From the NCBI RefSeq assembly GCF_002102155.1, contig NZ_LQOU01000016.1, positions 1-64,000 of the forward strand: 64,000 nucleotides of DNA, read 5' to 3'. A model generated the notes under the pieces. It saw only the letters and a program-made list of their open reading frames with translations. It was not told the origin of the DNA and did no database searches. Numbering within the stretch: position 1 is the first letter of the stretch; every line of letters starts with the position of its first letter. Source of the DNA: Mycobacterium europaeum. GTDB lineage: Bacteria > Actinomycetota > Actinomycetes > Mycobacteriales > Mycobacteriaceae. Below, piece after piece: positions 47,224 to 59,033 of this stretch. A program made the position numbers and the translations under genes.

Positions 47224-49149
47224 ATGCTGGAACAGATTCGCGGGCCCGCTGACCTGCAACACCTGTCCCAACAACAGCTGCGTGAACTCGCCGCCGAGAT
47301 TCGCGAGTTCCTGATCCACAAGGTCGCGGCCACGGGTGGGCATCTCGGGCCCAACCTCGGGGTGGTCGAACTGACCCTCGCGCTGCATCGGGTGTTCGAC
47401 TCGCCGCACGACCCGATCATCTTCGACACCGGCCATCAGGCGTACGTCCACAAGATGCTGACCGGGCGCGCGCAGGATTTCGAGGGCCTGCGCAAGAAGG
47501 GCGGGCTGTCGGGCTATCCGTCGCGCGCCGAGAGCGAGCACGACTGGGTGGAGTCCAGCCATGCCAGCGCGGCGCTGTCGTACGCCGACGGGCTGGCCAA
47601 GGCGTTCGAGCTGACCGGTCACCGCAACCGGCACGTGGTCGCGGTGGTCGGGGACGGCGCGCTCACCGGCGGCATGTGTTGGGAGGCGCTGAACAACATC
47701 GCGGCGTCGAAGCGCCCGGTGATCATCGTGGTCAACGACAACGGCCGCAGCTATGCGCCGACGATCGGCGGCGTCGCCGATCACCTGGCCACCCTGCGGC
47801 TGCAGCCGGCCTACGAGCAGGCGCTGGCGAAGGGCCGCGACGCGGTGCGCTCGATGCCGCTGCTCGGCGAGCTCGCCTACCGGTTCATGCACAGCGTCAA
47901 GGCCGGCATCAAGGACTCGCTGTCCCCGCAGCTGCTGTTCACCGACCTCGGGCTCAAGTACGTGGGACCGGTCGACGGCCACGACGAGCGCGCGGTGGAG
48001 GCGGCGCTGCGCCACGCGCGCGGCTTCGGCCGGCCGGTGATCGTGCACGTCGTCACCCGCAAGGGCATGGGTTACGCCCCGGCCGAGGACGACGAAGCCG
48101 AGCAGATGCACTCCTGCGGCGTCATCGATCCGGTCACCGGGCAGGCCACCAAGGTCGCCGGGCCCGGGTGGACCGCCACGTTCTCCGATGCGCTCATCGG
48201 CTACGCCCGGAAACGCCGCGACATCGTGGCGATCACCGCGGCAATGCCCGGCCCCACCGGGCTGAGCGCGTTCGGGCAACAGTTCCCGGACCGGCTGTTC
48301 GACGTCGGCATCGCCGAGCAACACGCCCTGACGTCGGCGGCCGGCCTGGCGATGGGCGGCATGCACCCGGTGGTGGCCATCTATTCGACGTTCCTCAACC
48401 GGGCCTTCGACCAGATCATGATGGACGTGGCCCTGCACAAGCTGCCGGTCACCATGGTGCTCGACCGGGCGGGCATCACCGGCTCGGACGGCGCGAGCCA
48501 CAACGGCATGTGGGACATGTCGATGCTGGGCATCGTGCCCGGCATGCGGGTGGCCGCGCCGCGCGACGCCACCCGGCTGCGCGAGGAACTCGGTGAGGCG
48601 CTCGACGTCAACGACGGCCCGACCGCGCTCCGGTTCCCCAAAGGTGATGTGGGCGAAGACATTCCGGCCATCGAGCGGCGGGGCGCCGGCACCTCGGCTA
48701 TCGACGTGCTCGCCGTGCCGGCCGAGGGGCTGAACCACGACGTGCTGCTGGTGGGCGTCGGGGCGTTCGTCCCGATGGCGCTGGAGGTCGCCAAGCGGCT
48801 GCACAACCAGGGGATCGGCGTGACGGTGATCGACCCGCGGTGGGTGCTACCGGTTTCCGAGGCGGTCCTCGAGCTCGCCGCCCGGCACAAACTGGTCGTC
48901 ACGTGCGAGGACAACGGCGTCAACGGCGGCGTCGGGTCGGCGGTGTCCGCGGCCCTGCGCGCCGCGGACATCGACGTGCCGTGCCGCGATGTCGGCCTGC
49001 CTCAGCGGTTCTACGAGCACGCCTCGCGGGGCGAACTGCTGGCCGAGCTGGGGCTGACCGATCAGGACGTGGCCCGCCGCATCACCGGCTGGGTCGCCGC
49101 GCTGGGCAGCGCGGTCACCGAGGCGGAGATCCGCGAGCACCTGGATTAG
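47224..49149 (+). CDS. dxs: 1-deoxy-D-xylulose-5-phosphate synthase Dxs
   Basis: 641-residue thiamine-diphosphate enzyme, first and flux-controlling step of the MEP isoprenoid pathway, condensing pyruvate and glyceraldehyde-3-phosphate. TPP motif [31 protein letters not shown], substrate His residues in [11 protein letters not shown], the transketolase pyrimidine domain ([27 protein letters not shown]) and the C-terminal transketolase domain ([20 protein letters not shown]) are all intact. Isoprenoids made here feed decaprenyl phosphate used by AftC (60474-61775). ATG start with the leaderless-type promoter. Confidence 0.97.
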   Translation: MLEQIRGPADLQHLSQQQLRELAAEIREFLIHKVAATGGHLGPNLGVVELTLALHRVFDSPHDPIIFDTGHQAYVHKMLTGRAQDFEGLRKKGGLSGYPSRAESEHDWVESSHASAALSYADGLAKAFELTGHRNRHVVAVVGDGALTGGMCWEALNNIAASKRPVIIVVNDNGRSYAPTIGGVADHLATLRLQPAYEQALAKGRDAVRSMPLLGELAYRFMHSVKAGIKDSLSPQLLFTDLGLKYVGPVDGHDERAVEAALRHARGFGRPVIVHVVTRKGMGYAPAEDDEAEQMHSCGVIDPVTGQATKVAGPGWTATFSDALIGYARKRRDIVAITAAMPGPTGLSAFGQQFPDRLFDVGIAEQHALTSAAGLAMGGMHPVVAIYSTFLNRAFDQIMMDVALHKLPVTMVLDRAGITGSDGASHNGMWDMSMLGIVPGMRVAAPRDATRLREELGEALDVNDGPTALRFPKGDVGEDIPAIERRGAGTSAIDVLAVPAEGLNHDVLLVGVGAFVPMALEVAKRLHNQGIGVTVIDPRWVLPVSEAVLELAARHKLVVTCEDNGVNGGVGSAVSAALRAADIDVPCRDVGLPQRFYEHASRGELLAELGLTDQDVARRITGWVAALGSAVTEAEIREHLD

Positions 49150-49222
49150 GCGTGCTGCTTCGGCGGTGCGACGCTCAGGTCGAGGCCGGAAAATGGGTGA
49201 CGTGAGCCAGCGCAGCTCGCCT

Positions 49223-49228
49223 TAGACT
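49223..49228 (+). promoter_or_regulatory. Candidate -10 of the espL-like gene
   Basis: TAGACT, predicted start near 49236, leader about 40 nt containing GAAGGA before the ATG at 49276. Confidence 0.45.
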
Positions 49229-49275
49229 GGGAGCGGTAGTGGGCCATGCCGTCACCCGAGGACGAAGGACATCAC

Positions 49276-49623
49276 ATGACCGCAGGGATGCACCCGCAGC
49301 TGGCCGAGGCCATGGAGTTCGGGCAGCGGTTCCAGTCCGCCCTCGAAGATCAGATGCACCGAACCAACACCGAAACCTTCACCGCCACAGACGAAGGCAA
49401 GACCGTCGAGGTGACGCTGAACGGGCGCCACGGGATCACCGATCTCCATATCGAGGATGGCCTGTTGCGGCTGGGCGCCGAAACGGTCGAGCAACGCGTC
49501 AACGAGGCCCTGCGCAACGCGGCGGCTGAGGTGAACGCGGCCAACGAAGCCCAGCATCGGCAGCTCGTCGAGTCACTGGCGGGCATCGCCACGCTGATGA
49601 CGGAGTCACTGGGCCTGGCGTAG
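49276..49623 (+). CDS. EspL-like protein (YbaB/EbfC-type), ESX-associated
   Basis: 115-residue protein, the same length as M. tuberculosis EspL (Rv3880c). Shared blocks with EspL as I recall it: a FQSAL helix, F-x-ATDE-x-x-TVEVTxNG, L-x-IEDGLL, LGAExVxQRVNEALxNA. The fold is that of the YbaB nucleoid-associated family. EspL binds EspD/EspE-type proteins and stabilises ESX-1 substrates. ATG at 49276 is chosen for the EspL length and the GAAGGA site; an ATG at 49246 is in frame. It converges on the espD/H-like gene (48-nt gap). Confidence 0.75.
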   Translation: MTAGMHPQLAEAMEFGQRFQSALEDQMHRTNTETFTATDEGKTVEVTLNGRHGITDLHIEDGLLRLGAETVEQRVNEALRNAAAEVNAANEAQHRQLVESLAGIATLMTESLGLA

Positions 49624-49670
49624 CCGAGCTCCCAACGGCGGCAACGGTTCCGCTGCCGGGGCCAAAACCG

Positions 49671-50273
49671 TCATTCGGTCGCGTACCGGGTGGCGAACAC
49701 GTGGGCCTGGGTCTCGGCGGCCCGCTCCGGCGACGTGAGTTCCATGCCGTACTCCAGGAGGTCGCGCACGGCATCGGGATCATCCGCCCCCAATTCGCGC
49801 ATGTTTTGCAGCAGGAAGTCGTGCTGGGCCGCCTGCCCCTTCTGGGTGGCCAGGTGCGCGATCACAATAATCTCCTCGGCCAGTTCGGCTTCGGTCATGC
49901 TGGCCACCTTCTCCGAGAGGGCGACTTGCTCGATTCCGCCGTCGCCGAGCGCCGACACCGATACCGTCCCGGGCGGGTTGGTCACGGTGAACAGCGGGAT
50001 GACGTCCTCCTCGTCGTCCTCCTCGGGAGCCCCAGCCTGTGCGGCGAGTACGGTCGCGGTGTCTACGGGCTCGGCGGCCGCGTACTCCGGCGCCGGCTCG
50101 AGCGGGGAGTCGTCGGCACCGTCCTCGGCGGCGGCGAAGCTGAGGGCAGTCAGCGCGTCGGGTTCGCGGTCGGCCGCGGTGTCGCCGGTGGGCGCGAAGT
50201 TCATTGCGGCGAAAAGATCGGTGGGGTCTTCGTTACCATTCGGAAGCTGCGCCACGACGTCCCTCTCTCGCAT
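49671..50273 (-). CDS. EspD/EspH-like ESX-1-associated protein
   Basis: 200-residue acidic protein. Its first about 90 residues are disordered and Asp/Glu/Ala-rich; the second half (PLFTVTNPPGTVSVSALGDGGIEQVALSEKVASMTEAELAEEIIVIAHLATQKGQAAQHDFLLQNMRELG...ETQAHVFATRY) matches the conserved domain of EspH (Rv3867) and EspD (Rv3614c), including LFTVTNPxGxVSVS and the closing VFATRY. EspD stabilises EspA and EspC in M. tuberculosis; a chaperone or stabiliser role here is inferred. Downstream, same strand, of the EspC/F- and EspA/E-like genes. Confidence 0.8.
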   Translation of the reverse strand: MRERDVVAQLPNGNEDPTDLFAAMNFAPTGDTAADREPDALTALSFAAAEDGADDSPLEPAPEYAAAEPVDTATVLAAQAGAPEEDDEEDVIPLFTVTNPPGTVSVSALGDGGIEQVALSEKVASMTEAELAEEIIVIAHLATQKGQAAQHDFLLQNMRELGADDPDAVRDLLEYGMELTSPERAAETQAHVFATRYATE

Positions 50274-50300
50274 TCATCCCCTGTTCGGCTAGCCGGTAGC

Positions 50301-50618
50301 TCAGCCGGGAAGCACCTGTTTGTCAAGGTTTCGGGCGGCATCGTGGTCGATGCCGTCGTACGCTTTGGCGGCGGCACGCAGGTTGGCGGCGAGGTCGGTG
50401 GCGACCTCGATCATGAGTCCGATCGCCTCCGCGCGGCGGACCTCGACTCCCACGACGGCATCATTGCCGGGTCCGCAGGCCAGACCATGGTTGACCCACA
50501 CGTTGACGCCGACTCCGTCGACCGCCCCGGCGGACGACTTGAAATCCTCCTTGGTCGCGTCCTGCGCGCGCGCCAGCACTTCGTCAAGGTACTTCGACGT
50601 GACGCTCAAGTTCGCCAT
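50301..50618 (-). CDS. EspC/EspF-like secreted ESX substrate
   Basis: 105-residue protein of the EspC family (DUF2580). Pattern: N-terminal L-x-V-T-x-x-x-L-x-x-V-L helix, central HGLACGPGNDAV similar to the HGPYCSQFNDTL of EspC, and the helix EVATDLAANLRAAAKAYDGIDHDAARNLDKQ similar to GVDLAKSLRIAAKIYSEAD. No signal peptide, as expected for type VII substrates. GAGGAGG ends 6 nt before the ATG. It lies 57 nt after the EspA/E-like gene, so the pair is arranged like espA-espC and espE-espF in M. tuberculosis. Confidence 0.82.
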   Translation of the reverse strand: MANLSVTSKYLDEVLARAQDATKEDFKSSAGAVDGVGVNVWVNHGLACGPGNDAVVGVEVRRAEAIGLMIEVATDLAANLRAAAKAYDGIDHDAARNLDKQVLPG

Positions 50619-50674
50619 GGAACCTCCTCGTTGGATTCGATTGCGCCGCAGAGAGATCGGGTTGTCAATGTGCT

Positions 50675-51934
50675 TTACACGGCGGACTGCGGCCGGCGCG
50701 GCTCTCCCGCCTGGTCGGCTTCGAGCGCCGCGACGGCGGCGGGTGCGCGCTCGGTCGCCGCGGCGCCCGCGGCCGCGCCCGCCACTGCGGCGCCGTCGCT
50801 CGCGGTGACGTCCTCGGGGACGGCACCCGCTATCGGGGTCCCGTCGGCGGCGGTGGCGGGCCCCTTGCGCTCCCGGGCGGTGGAGGCCGACCGTTGCGGG
50901 TAGCCGGGGCCGGTCAGGGCCGAGGTTTGTCCTGCAGGTTGGCCGGCTTGACTGGGCGCCTCCGCCGGCTGAGTCGGGGCGGGCATGCCCCTCACCTGCT
51001 GGCCCGACATCTGGATCAGTTCGCTCAGGCGAGGAGCCGTTGCCGGGCTGGCGGGTGCGGCCGCACCGGCCGGCAGGGATGTGCCGGGAACCTCGGACGA
51101 CGTGAAGTCGGTGGAGAAATCGGAGATGGTGGACGTCGCCGAGGACGCCATGTGAGCGGATGGCGCAATCCGAGAAGTCGACAGATATTCTTTCATCTCC
51201 GCGATGATCTTCTCGTACTCCCGGACTACTTCCTGCACCTTCGGCCGGGTCTCCGTGCCAGAGAAGAATTCCATGAAGCCAATGGCGCTCACCGTCGCGG
51301 TGATCGCCAGGATGGTGACGACTTTCTGAAACACCAGGGACGAGGCTTCACTCCCTTGGGCTTTGATCAGGAGGGCGACAAAGATGCAGCCGGTGAGGCC
51401 GTCCTTTATTCCGGCGATGGCACGGCGGACCTCGGTGAGCTGATCGACTTCGGCCTCCAGGATTTTCATCATTGCCTGGTCCTGATTTCGCATCAGGGTC
51501 ACGCGGTCCAGCTGGGTTTGGTTCTGTTTGGCGTACTCTTCCGACGCTGAGCCCTCCCATCTGCTGTCGGGGAAGGCGGACTCCAGGTCTTTCTTGGGCG
51601 AATCGAGCTTGGAACGGGCGTTGTCGAACTCCGCTCCCTTGGTGGCGTCGCCAAGGCCAAGGAAATACTCGAAAACCGTGATGGCGACGATGCCCCATTC
51701 GATGATCGGCACCTCCGCCGCCCAGGGATTTGTTCGCTCCTCGAGACCGCGTTCTATCTCGGCCTTTATGCGTCGCTCAGCGATCCCCTTGACGACAATT
51801 TTGGTCGTTTCCATGCCGAATGCGCCGGCGCCGATTCCGGTCGCAACCCAGTCCTTTGCGGCGGCGTTCTTTCCTATGCCGGCCAGGCTCCCTACCAGAC
51901 CGCCGATTTCGGATGCGGCAACGACCATTTCCAT
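50675..51934 (-). CDS. EspA/EspE-like ESX-1-associated protein
   Basis: 419-residue protein. Helical N-terminal half with a WxG motif (Trp126-Glu-Gly128, RWEGSASEEYAKQ) and long amphipathic helices around 140-175; hydrophobic stretch GLTGCIFVALLI and VVTILAITATVSAIGFM near 180-222; then a Pro/Ala/Ser-rich, disordered C-terminus. This layout is that of EspA (Rv3616c) and EspE (Rv3864). The residue pattern after the WxG (Tyr134-AKQN) is not a perfect YxxxD/E signal. No Sec signal. Codon use and GC seem lower than in the neighbours, suggesting separate origin. First gene of a three-gene minus-strand cluster with EspC/F- and EspD/H-like proteins. Confidence 0.75.
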   Translation of the reverse strand: MEMVVAASEIGGLVGSLAGIGKNAAAKDWVATGIGAGAFGMETTKIVVKGIAERRIKAEIERGLEERTNPWAAEVPIIEWGIVAITVFEYFLGLGDATKGAEFDNARSKLDSPKKDLESAFPDSRWEGSASEEYAKQNQTQLDRVTLMRNQDQAMMKILEAEVDQLTEVRRAIAGIKDGLTGCIFVALLIKAQGSEASSLVFQKVVTILAITATVSAIGFMEFFSGTETRPKVQEVVREYEKIIAEMKEYLSTSRIAPSAHMASSATSTISDFSTDFTSSEVPGTSLPAGAAAPASPATAPRLSELIQMSGQQVRGMPAPTQPAEAPSQAGQPAGQTSALTGPGYPQRSASTARERKGPATAADGTPIAGAVPEDVTASDGAAVAGAAAGAAATERAPAAVAALEADQAGEPRRPQSAV

Positions 51935-52117
51935 GATCCCTTCTGCGAGTAGGGAGTTCGTGCCTTGCGTCGAGCCTAACAGCTGCCAGACGGTGGCTAG
52001 AGCACCAATTTTGTGGCAATCCAGGCGTTAGTCGCGGTTTGCTACCGACCGCCTCTCATCGAGGAAATGGCGGCAGCGAAGATCACCCGTGCGCCGAGTG
52101 AATAGCTCCGCCCCGCC

Positions 52118-53404
52118 CTAGGTCTCCTCGGGTGCGGCGGGCGGCTGCAACGCCCGGGCCAGCGGGGGATCCACCAGTTCCCGCTGCCACTGCCGCGCCT
52201 GACCGGCGCGCAGAAACGCGTCGACCGCCTCGAGCGGATCGGGCGCGGGCTCCCAGTCCCAGCACAGCCGTCGCACCAGATCCGGGGAGACCAGGTTCTC
52301 GGTGGGGACGTTGACCCGCTCCGACACCTGGGACAGTGCCGCCCGCGCCGCCTCCAGCCGTGCGGCGGCCTCCGGTTTGCGCCGGCTCCACCGCGCCGCC
52401 GGCGGCGGCCCGTTCGGCTGTTCGGCGTCCACGGGCGGATTCTTGGTGTGCCTGGCCGCCTCCAGCGCACCCAGCCACGTGGCGGCACTGCGACGCTGAT
52501 TGCGCCCGCCGAACACCGGCAACGCGGTGAGCTCCTCGACCGTCTTCGGGTCGGCCAGGGCGGCCTCGATGATGGCCGAGTCCGGCAGGATGCGCCGCGG
52601 CGCGATGTCGCGGCGCTGGGCGATGCGGTCGCGCGTCAACCACAGCTCGCGGACCGCGGCCAGGCCGCGCCGGTCGCGGACCCGGTGGATCCCCGACGTG
52701 CGCCGCCACCGGTCCGGCCGCATCGCGGGCTCCTTCGTGCCCGCCGCCCGCAGATAGTCGAATTCCTCTGCGGCCCAATCCGTTTTGCCTTGCTGGGCCA
52801 GGACGTCGGCGATCGCGGTGCGCAGCTCGATGAGCAGTTCCACATCCAGCGCCGCGTAATTGAGCCATTCCTCGGGCAGGGGGCGTTTGGACCAGTCCGC
52901 CGCGCCGTGGCCCTTGGCCAAACCGGACCCCAGCAGCCGTTCCACCATGGTCGCCAGGTTCACCCGCTCGAACCCGGCCAGCCGGCCGGCGAGCTCGGTG
53001 TCGTAGAGCGCCGACGGCTGCAAGCCGACCTCGGCCAGGCAGGGCAGGTCCTGGTCGGCCGAATGCAGGATCCATTCGTCGTCGCGCAGCACCTCGGCGA
53101 CCGGCCGCAGCGCCTCGAGCGGGTCGGCCTCGTGGCTCACCGGGTCGATGAGCACGGTGCCGGCGCCGGCCCGCCGGATCTGGATCAGGTAGGCCCGGTT
53201 GGAGTACCGGAAACCGGACGCGCGCTCGGCGTCCACCGCGAACGGTCCACGCCCACGCTCCAGCAGTTCGGCCGCCGCCTCGATCTGGCGGACGGTCACG
53301 GAGAGGTTGGGGATCCCTTCGGCCGGGCGCAGCAGCGGGGTGGGCTGGGGTTCGCTGCTGCCGGGCTCGGTGCTGCCTTGCCCGTCGGCGGCCGGCTCGG
53401 ACAT
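52118..53404 (-). CDS. RNase D-like 3'-5' exonuclease with HRDC domain (Rv2681-like)
   Basis: 428-residue DEDD-superfamily nuclease. N-terminal exonuclease domain: FAVDAERASGFRYSNRAYLIQIRRAG (first Asp and Glu), ILHSADQDLPCLAEVGL (second Asp), NYAALDVELLIELR (last Asp, with Tyr-type motif YAALD), followed by an HRDC domain (LTRDRIAQRRDIAPRRILPDSAIIEAALADPKTVEELTALPVF). Likely RNA 3'-end processing. ATG 53404 is 1 nt from the DUF3000 gene's stop: same operon. Confidence 0.88.
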   Translation of the reverse strand: MSEPAADGQGSTEPGSSEPQPTPLLRPAEGIPNLSVTVRQIEAAAELLERGRGPFAVDAERASGFRYSNRAYLIQIRRAGAGTVLIDPVSHEADPLEALRPVAEVLRDDEWILHSADQDLPCLAEVGLQPSALYDTELAGRLAGFERVNLATMVERLLGSGLAKGHGAADWSKRPLPEEWLNYAALDVELLIELRTAIADVLAQQGKTDWAAEEFDYLRAAGTKEPAMRPDRWRRTSGIHRVRDRRGLAAVRELWLTRDRIAQRRDIAPRRILPDSAIIEAALADPKTVEELTALPVFGGRNQRRSAATWLGALEAARHTKNPPVDAEQPNGPPPAARWSRRKPEAAARLEAARAALSQVSERVNVPTENLVSPDLVRRLCWDWEPAPDPLEAVDAFLRAGQARQWQRELVDPPLARALQPPAAPEET

Positions 53405-53405
53405 G

Positions 53406-54041
53406 TCAGGCGCGCGACCTCGAGCTCAGGTCGGTCACGCCCGTCGGCGGGAGCCCCGCCGCGTGTTCGAGTACCTCGCAGAACGCCTCGACGTGGACGC
53501 CGACTTGCGGCGTGGTCGCCGTCCACGACGCCCGCAGCTCCAGCTGGTGGGCGCGCGGCGGCCCGGAGATGTCGCCGTAGCGCACCGATGTGGTGGCCGT
53601 GACGGTGCCGCCCAGCGCGGTGACCTGCTCCATCCGGGATTCCAGCGCGTCGACCAGCCAGCTCCACGCCACCTCGGGCAGCAGGGGGTCGACGGCCTCG
53701 CTGGGGTCCAGGTCGGCCTGGATGTAGGCGACCAGGCGGATGGTGCCGTCCCACGCGTCGGCGCCTTCCGGGTCGTACAGCAGGATCAGGCGGCCGAAGG
53801 CGTCGCCGTCGGATCGCTCGGGGATGATTTCGCGGTCGGGATGTTTGACCTCGGCTCCCAGCGCGTAGCTGTAGGGCGCGAGGCGTTGCGGCGGGCGGAT
53901 CGGGCCCAGCTCGATCTCCGGCCGCACGGTGACGCCGTTCATGGCCGCGACCGCCTCGCGGAAGGGCTCCGGTTCAGCTGAGGTCACTTGGCGCCGCTCC
54001 TGTTCATCCAGGCCACTTCGCGGCGGCGCGGCGTAGGTCAT
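53406..54041 (-). CDS. DUF3000 protein (Rv2680-like)
   Basis: 211-residue soluble actinobacterial protein. Core blocks: PEPFREAVAAMNGVTVRPEIELGPIRPPQRLAPYSYALGAEV, GRLILLYDPEGADAWDGTIRLVAYIQADLD and LPEVAWSWLVDAL. Function unknown; always found before an RNase D-like gene. The ATG at 54041 lies inside a GC-rich repeat that supplies its GGGGGAG ribosome site. Confidence 0.87.
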   Translation of the reverse strand: MTYAAPPRSGLDEQERRQVTSAEPEPFREAVAAMNGVTVRPEIELGPIRPPQRLAPYSYALGAEVKHPDREIIPERSDGDAFGRLILLYDPEGADAWDGTIRLVAYIQADLDPSEAVDPLLPEVAWSWLVDALESRMEQVTALGGTVTATTSVRYGDISGPPRAHQLELRASWTATTPQVGVHVEAFCEVLEHAAGLPPTGVTDLSSRSRA

Positions 54042-54084
54042 GAGCGCCACTCTCCCCCGCAAGCGGGTGGTGCCCCCGCCCCAT
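54039..54084 (-). repeat. GC-rich dispersed repeat, copy 2 (overlaps a start codon)
   Basis: 46-nt unit on the minus strand ending in the ATG of the DUF3000 gene, 39/46 identical to copy 1 at 37931-37976. The rest of the gap to echA15 (54085-54215) shows no gene. Confidence 0.7.
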
Positions 54085-54215
54085 CTGCGCAGTCCTGCGT
54101 CGTCACGGCACGGGTCACAGGGTCCGACGGTAGACCCATCGGCGGACGCGCGGCATCAGGCGCGCCGACCGCGATCAAGCCGTTATAAGACCCCATGGCA
54201 GCCTATCGACCCAGC

Positions 54216-55037
54216 TCAGGACCTTGTTCCGCCGGTAAATCGGGCGGGCCGCTTCTCCCGATGCGCGGCGAGGCCTTCCTGCACGTCGGGGCCGCTGAAG
54301 CTGAGGAACTCCAGGCCGAGCGAGGTGTCGAAGGCGGGCGCGAACATGCGGTACCAGTAGTTGAGGCTGTGCTTGGTCCAGCGGATCGCGTTCTGGGCGC
54401 CGCGGGCCAGATCCTCCGCGATGCGCGTCGCCGTCGCCAGCACGTCGTCGTCGTCGACGCAGGTGGACACCAGGCCGATGCGCTCGGCTTCCTCACCGAG
54501 CAACGTCTCGCAGGTGAGCAGGTAGTACTTGGCCTTGGCCATGCCGGCCAGCAGCGGCCAGCAGATCGCGGCGTGGTCACCCGCGGCCACGCCCAGCTTG
54601 GTGTGCCCGTCGATGAGTCTGGCGGCGCGGCCCGCCACGGAGATGTCGGCGAGCAGGGCCACCACCAGGCCCGCCCCGACGGCCGGGCCGCGAATCGCCG
54701 AGACCACGGGCTTGTCGAAGTTGACCAGGTTGAGCACCAGGTCGCGGGCCTCCCGCATGATGCGGATGCGGCCCTCGTAATCGCCGATGGTCTCGGCGAT
54801 CAGGTCGAAGCTGCCGCCGGAGGAGAAGGCCTTGCCCTCGCCGCGGACCAGCACGACCCGCACGGCCGGATCGCGGGCGATCACCGGCCAGACGTCGGCG
54901 AGGTCGCGGTGCATCTGCGGCCCGACCGAGTTGAGGCCGGGCGCATCGAGCACCAGCGTCAGGATGCCGTCGTCGCCCACCTCACAGCGCAGACTGGGGA
55001 ACTCGTCGTAGCTGACCGGCGGCTGGCTGACTGGCAC
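54216..55037 (-). CDS. echA15: Enoyl-CoA hydratase/isomerase EchA15
   Basis: 273-residue crotonase-fold protein: [42 protein letters not shown] (oxyanion region) and [45 protein letters not shown]. The catalytic Glu pair of classical hydratases is only partly visible (GHTKLG in place of E-x-x-x-G), so it may act as an isomerase or on an unusual acyl-CoA. GTG start at 55037 with a TAATAT hexamer 8 nt upstream. Divergent from hemE with 47 bp between starts. Confidence 0.85.
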   Translation of the reverse strand: MPVSQPPVSYDEFPSLRCEVGDDGILTLVLDAPGLNSVGPQMHRDLADVWPVIARDPAVRVVLVRGEGKAFSSGGSFDLIAETIGDYEGRIRIMREARDLVLNLVNFDKPVVSAIRGPAVGAGLVVALLADISVAGRAARLIDGHTKLGVAAGDHAAICWPLLAGMAKAKYYLLTCETLLGEEAERIGLVSTCVDDDDVLATATRIAEDLARGAQNAIRWTKHSLNYWYRMFAPAFDTSLGLEFLSFSGPDVQEGLAAHREKRPARFTGGTRS

Positions 55038-55045
55038 GGTCGTCG

Positions 55046-55051
55046 ATATTA
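55046..55051 (-). promoter_or_regulatory. Candidate -10 of echA15 (leaderless)
   Basis: TAATAT on the minus strand, 8 nt, then the GTG of echA15; one of the best -10 matches in the window. Confidence 0.5.
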
Positions 55052-55084
55052 CGCAGCGGCACCGTCATGGCAGCATTGAGGACA

Positions 55085-56130
55085 ATGAGTACTCGCCGCG
55101 ACCTTCCCGAGTCGCCGTATCTGGCCGCCGTCACCGGTGGGAAACCCAACCGAATCCCGGTCTGGTTCATGCGGCAGGCGGGTCGCTCGCTGCCCGAATA
55201 CCGGGCGCTGCGGGCCCAGACCGACATGCTGGCGGCCTGCTTCGACGCAGAGCTGGTCTGCGAGATCACCCTGCAGCCGGTGCGCCGCCACGACGTCGAC
55301 GCGGCGATCCTGTTCTCCGACATCGTGGTGCCGCTGCTCGGCGCGGGCGTCGACCTCGACATCGTCGCGGGGGTCGGGCCGGTCATCGCGTCGCCGGTGC
55401 GCACCGCCGCCGACGTCGACGCGATGAAACCCCTTGACCGGCAACGGATCCAGCCGGTGTCCGAGGCCGTCACGCTGCTGGTGGCGGCGCTCGGCGACGT
55501 CCCGCTGATCGGGTTCGCTGGTGCGCCGTTCACCCTGGCGTCCTATCTGATCGAGGGCGGCCCCAGCCGACACCACGCCCGCACCAAGGCGATGATGCTG
55601 GCCGAGCCGGCCACCTGGCACGCGCTGATGGAAAAGCTCACCGACATCACCGTCGGCTTTTTGCGGGCGCAGCTGGAGGCCGGGGTGGACGCCGTGCAGG
55701 TCTTCGACTCGTGGGCGGGTGCGCTGTCGCTCGCCGACTACCGCACCTACGTGCAGCCGCACAGCGCCCGGGTGTTCGGCGCGCTGGCCGAGCACGGCGT
55801 GCCGATGACGCACTTCGGGGTCGGCACCGCCGAGCTGCTGGGCGCCATGTCGGCCGTCGGCGCGACGGTGGTGGGTGTGGACTGGCGGACGTCGCTCACC
55901 GACGCGGCCGCCCGCGTCGCGCCGGGGACGGCGCTACAGGGCAACCTCGACCCGGTGGTGCTGATGGCGGGGTGGCCGGCCGTGGAACGCTCGGCCCGGG
56001 CGGTGGTCGAGGACGGGCGCCGCGCGGTCGACGCGGGCGCGATCGGTCACGTCTTCAACCTCGGCCACGGCGTGCTGCCCGAGACCGACCCCTGCGTGCT
56101 GACCGACCTGGTGTCGCTGGTCCACTCGCT

Positions 56131-56134
<4 letters not shown>
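55085..56134 (+). CDS. hemE: Uroporphyrinogen decarboxylase HemE
   Basis: 349-residue enzyme decarboxylating uroporphyrinogen III to coproporphyrinogen III. Motifs [16 protein letters not shown] (substrate-binding Arg residues), [12 protein letters not shown] (Asp), [17 protein letters not shown] and FDSWAGALS are intact; [12 protein letters not shown] closes the protein. ATG 55085 (MSTRRDLP) equals the M. tuberculosis start and has GAGGACA before it; an ATG at 55067 is also in frame. First gene of a haem operon hemE-cgoX-chdC with overlapping or near-touching junctions. Confidence 0.96.
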
Positions 56135-58939
<2,805 letters not shown>

Positions 58940-58951
<12 letters not shown>

Positions 58952-59001
58952 ACCTTTGCGACGACACGCCGGAAACCGTCGCAGCAGCTTATGTCTCGTG
59001 G
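58940..59001 (+). repeat. Left 62-bp inverted repeat flanking the DUF559 gene
   Basis: Matches the reverse complement of 59870-59931 at 54 of 62 positions. Begins CGCGACACATAAACC and ends CTTATGTCTCGTGG, so the unit is itself partly palindromic (ACATAA...TTATGT). It carries the stop codon of the preceding methyltransferase and ends 32 nt before the likely DUF559 start. Confidence 0.9.
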
Positions 59002-59033
59002 ATCCTCCGGCCGGGCGCCGGCGTCTTTCGTTC

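Noticed and set aside
45550..48804. Minus-strand open frame of 1084 codons
   Set aside because: It is the antisense shadow of the antiporter and dxs genes; the product is His/Arg/Gln/Gly-rich with no motif, an artefact of GC-rich codon bias.
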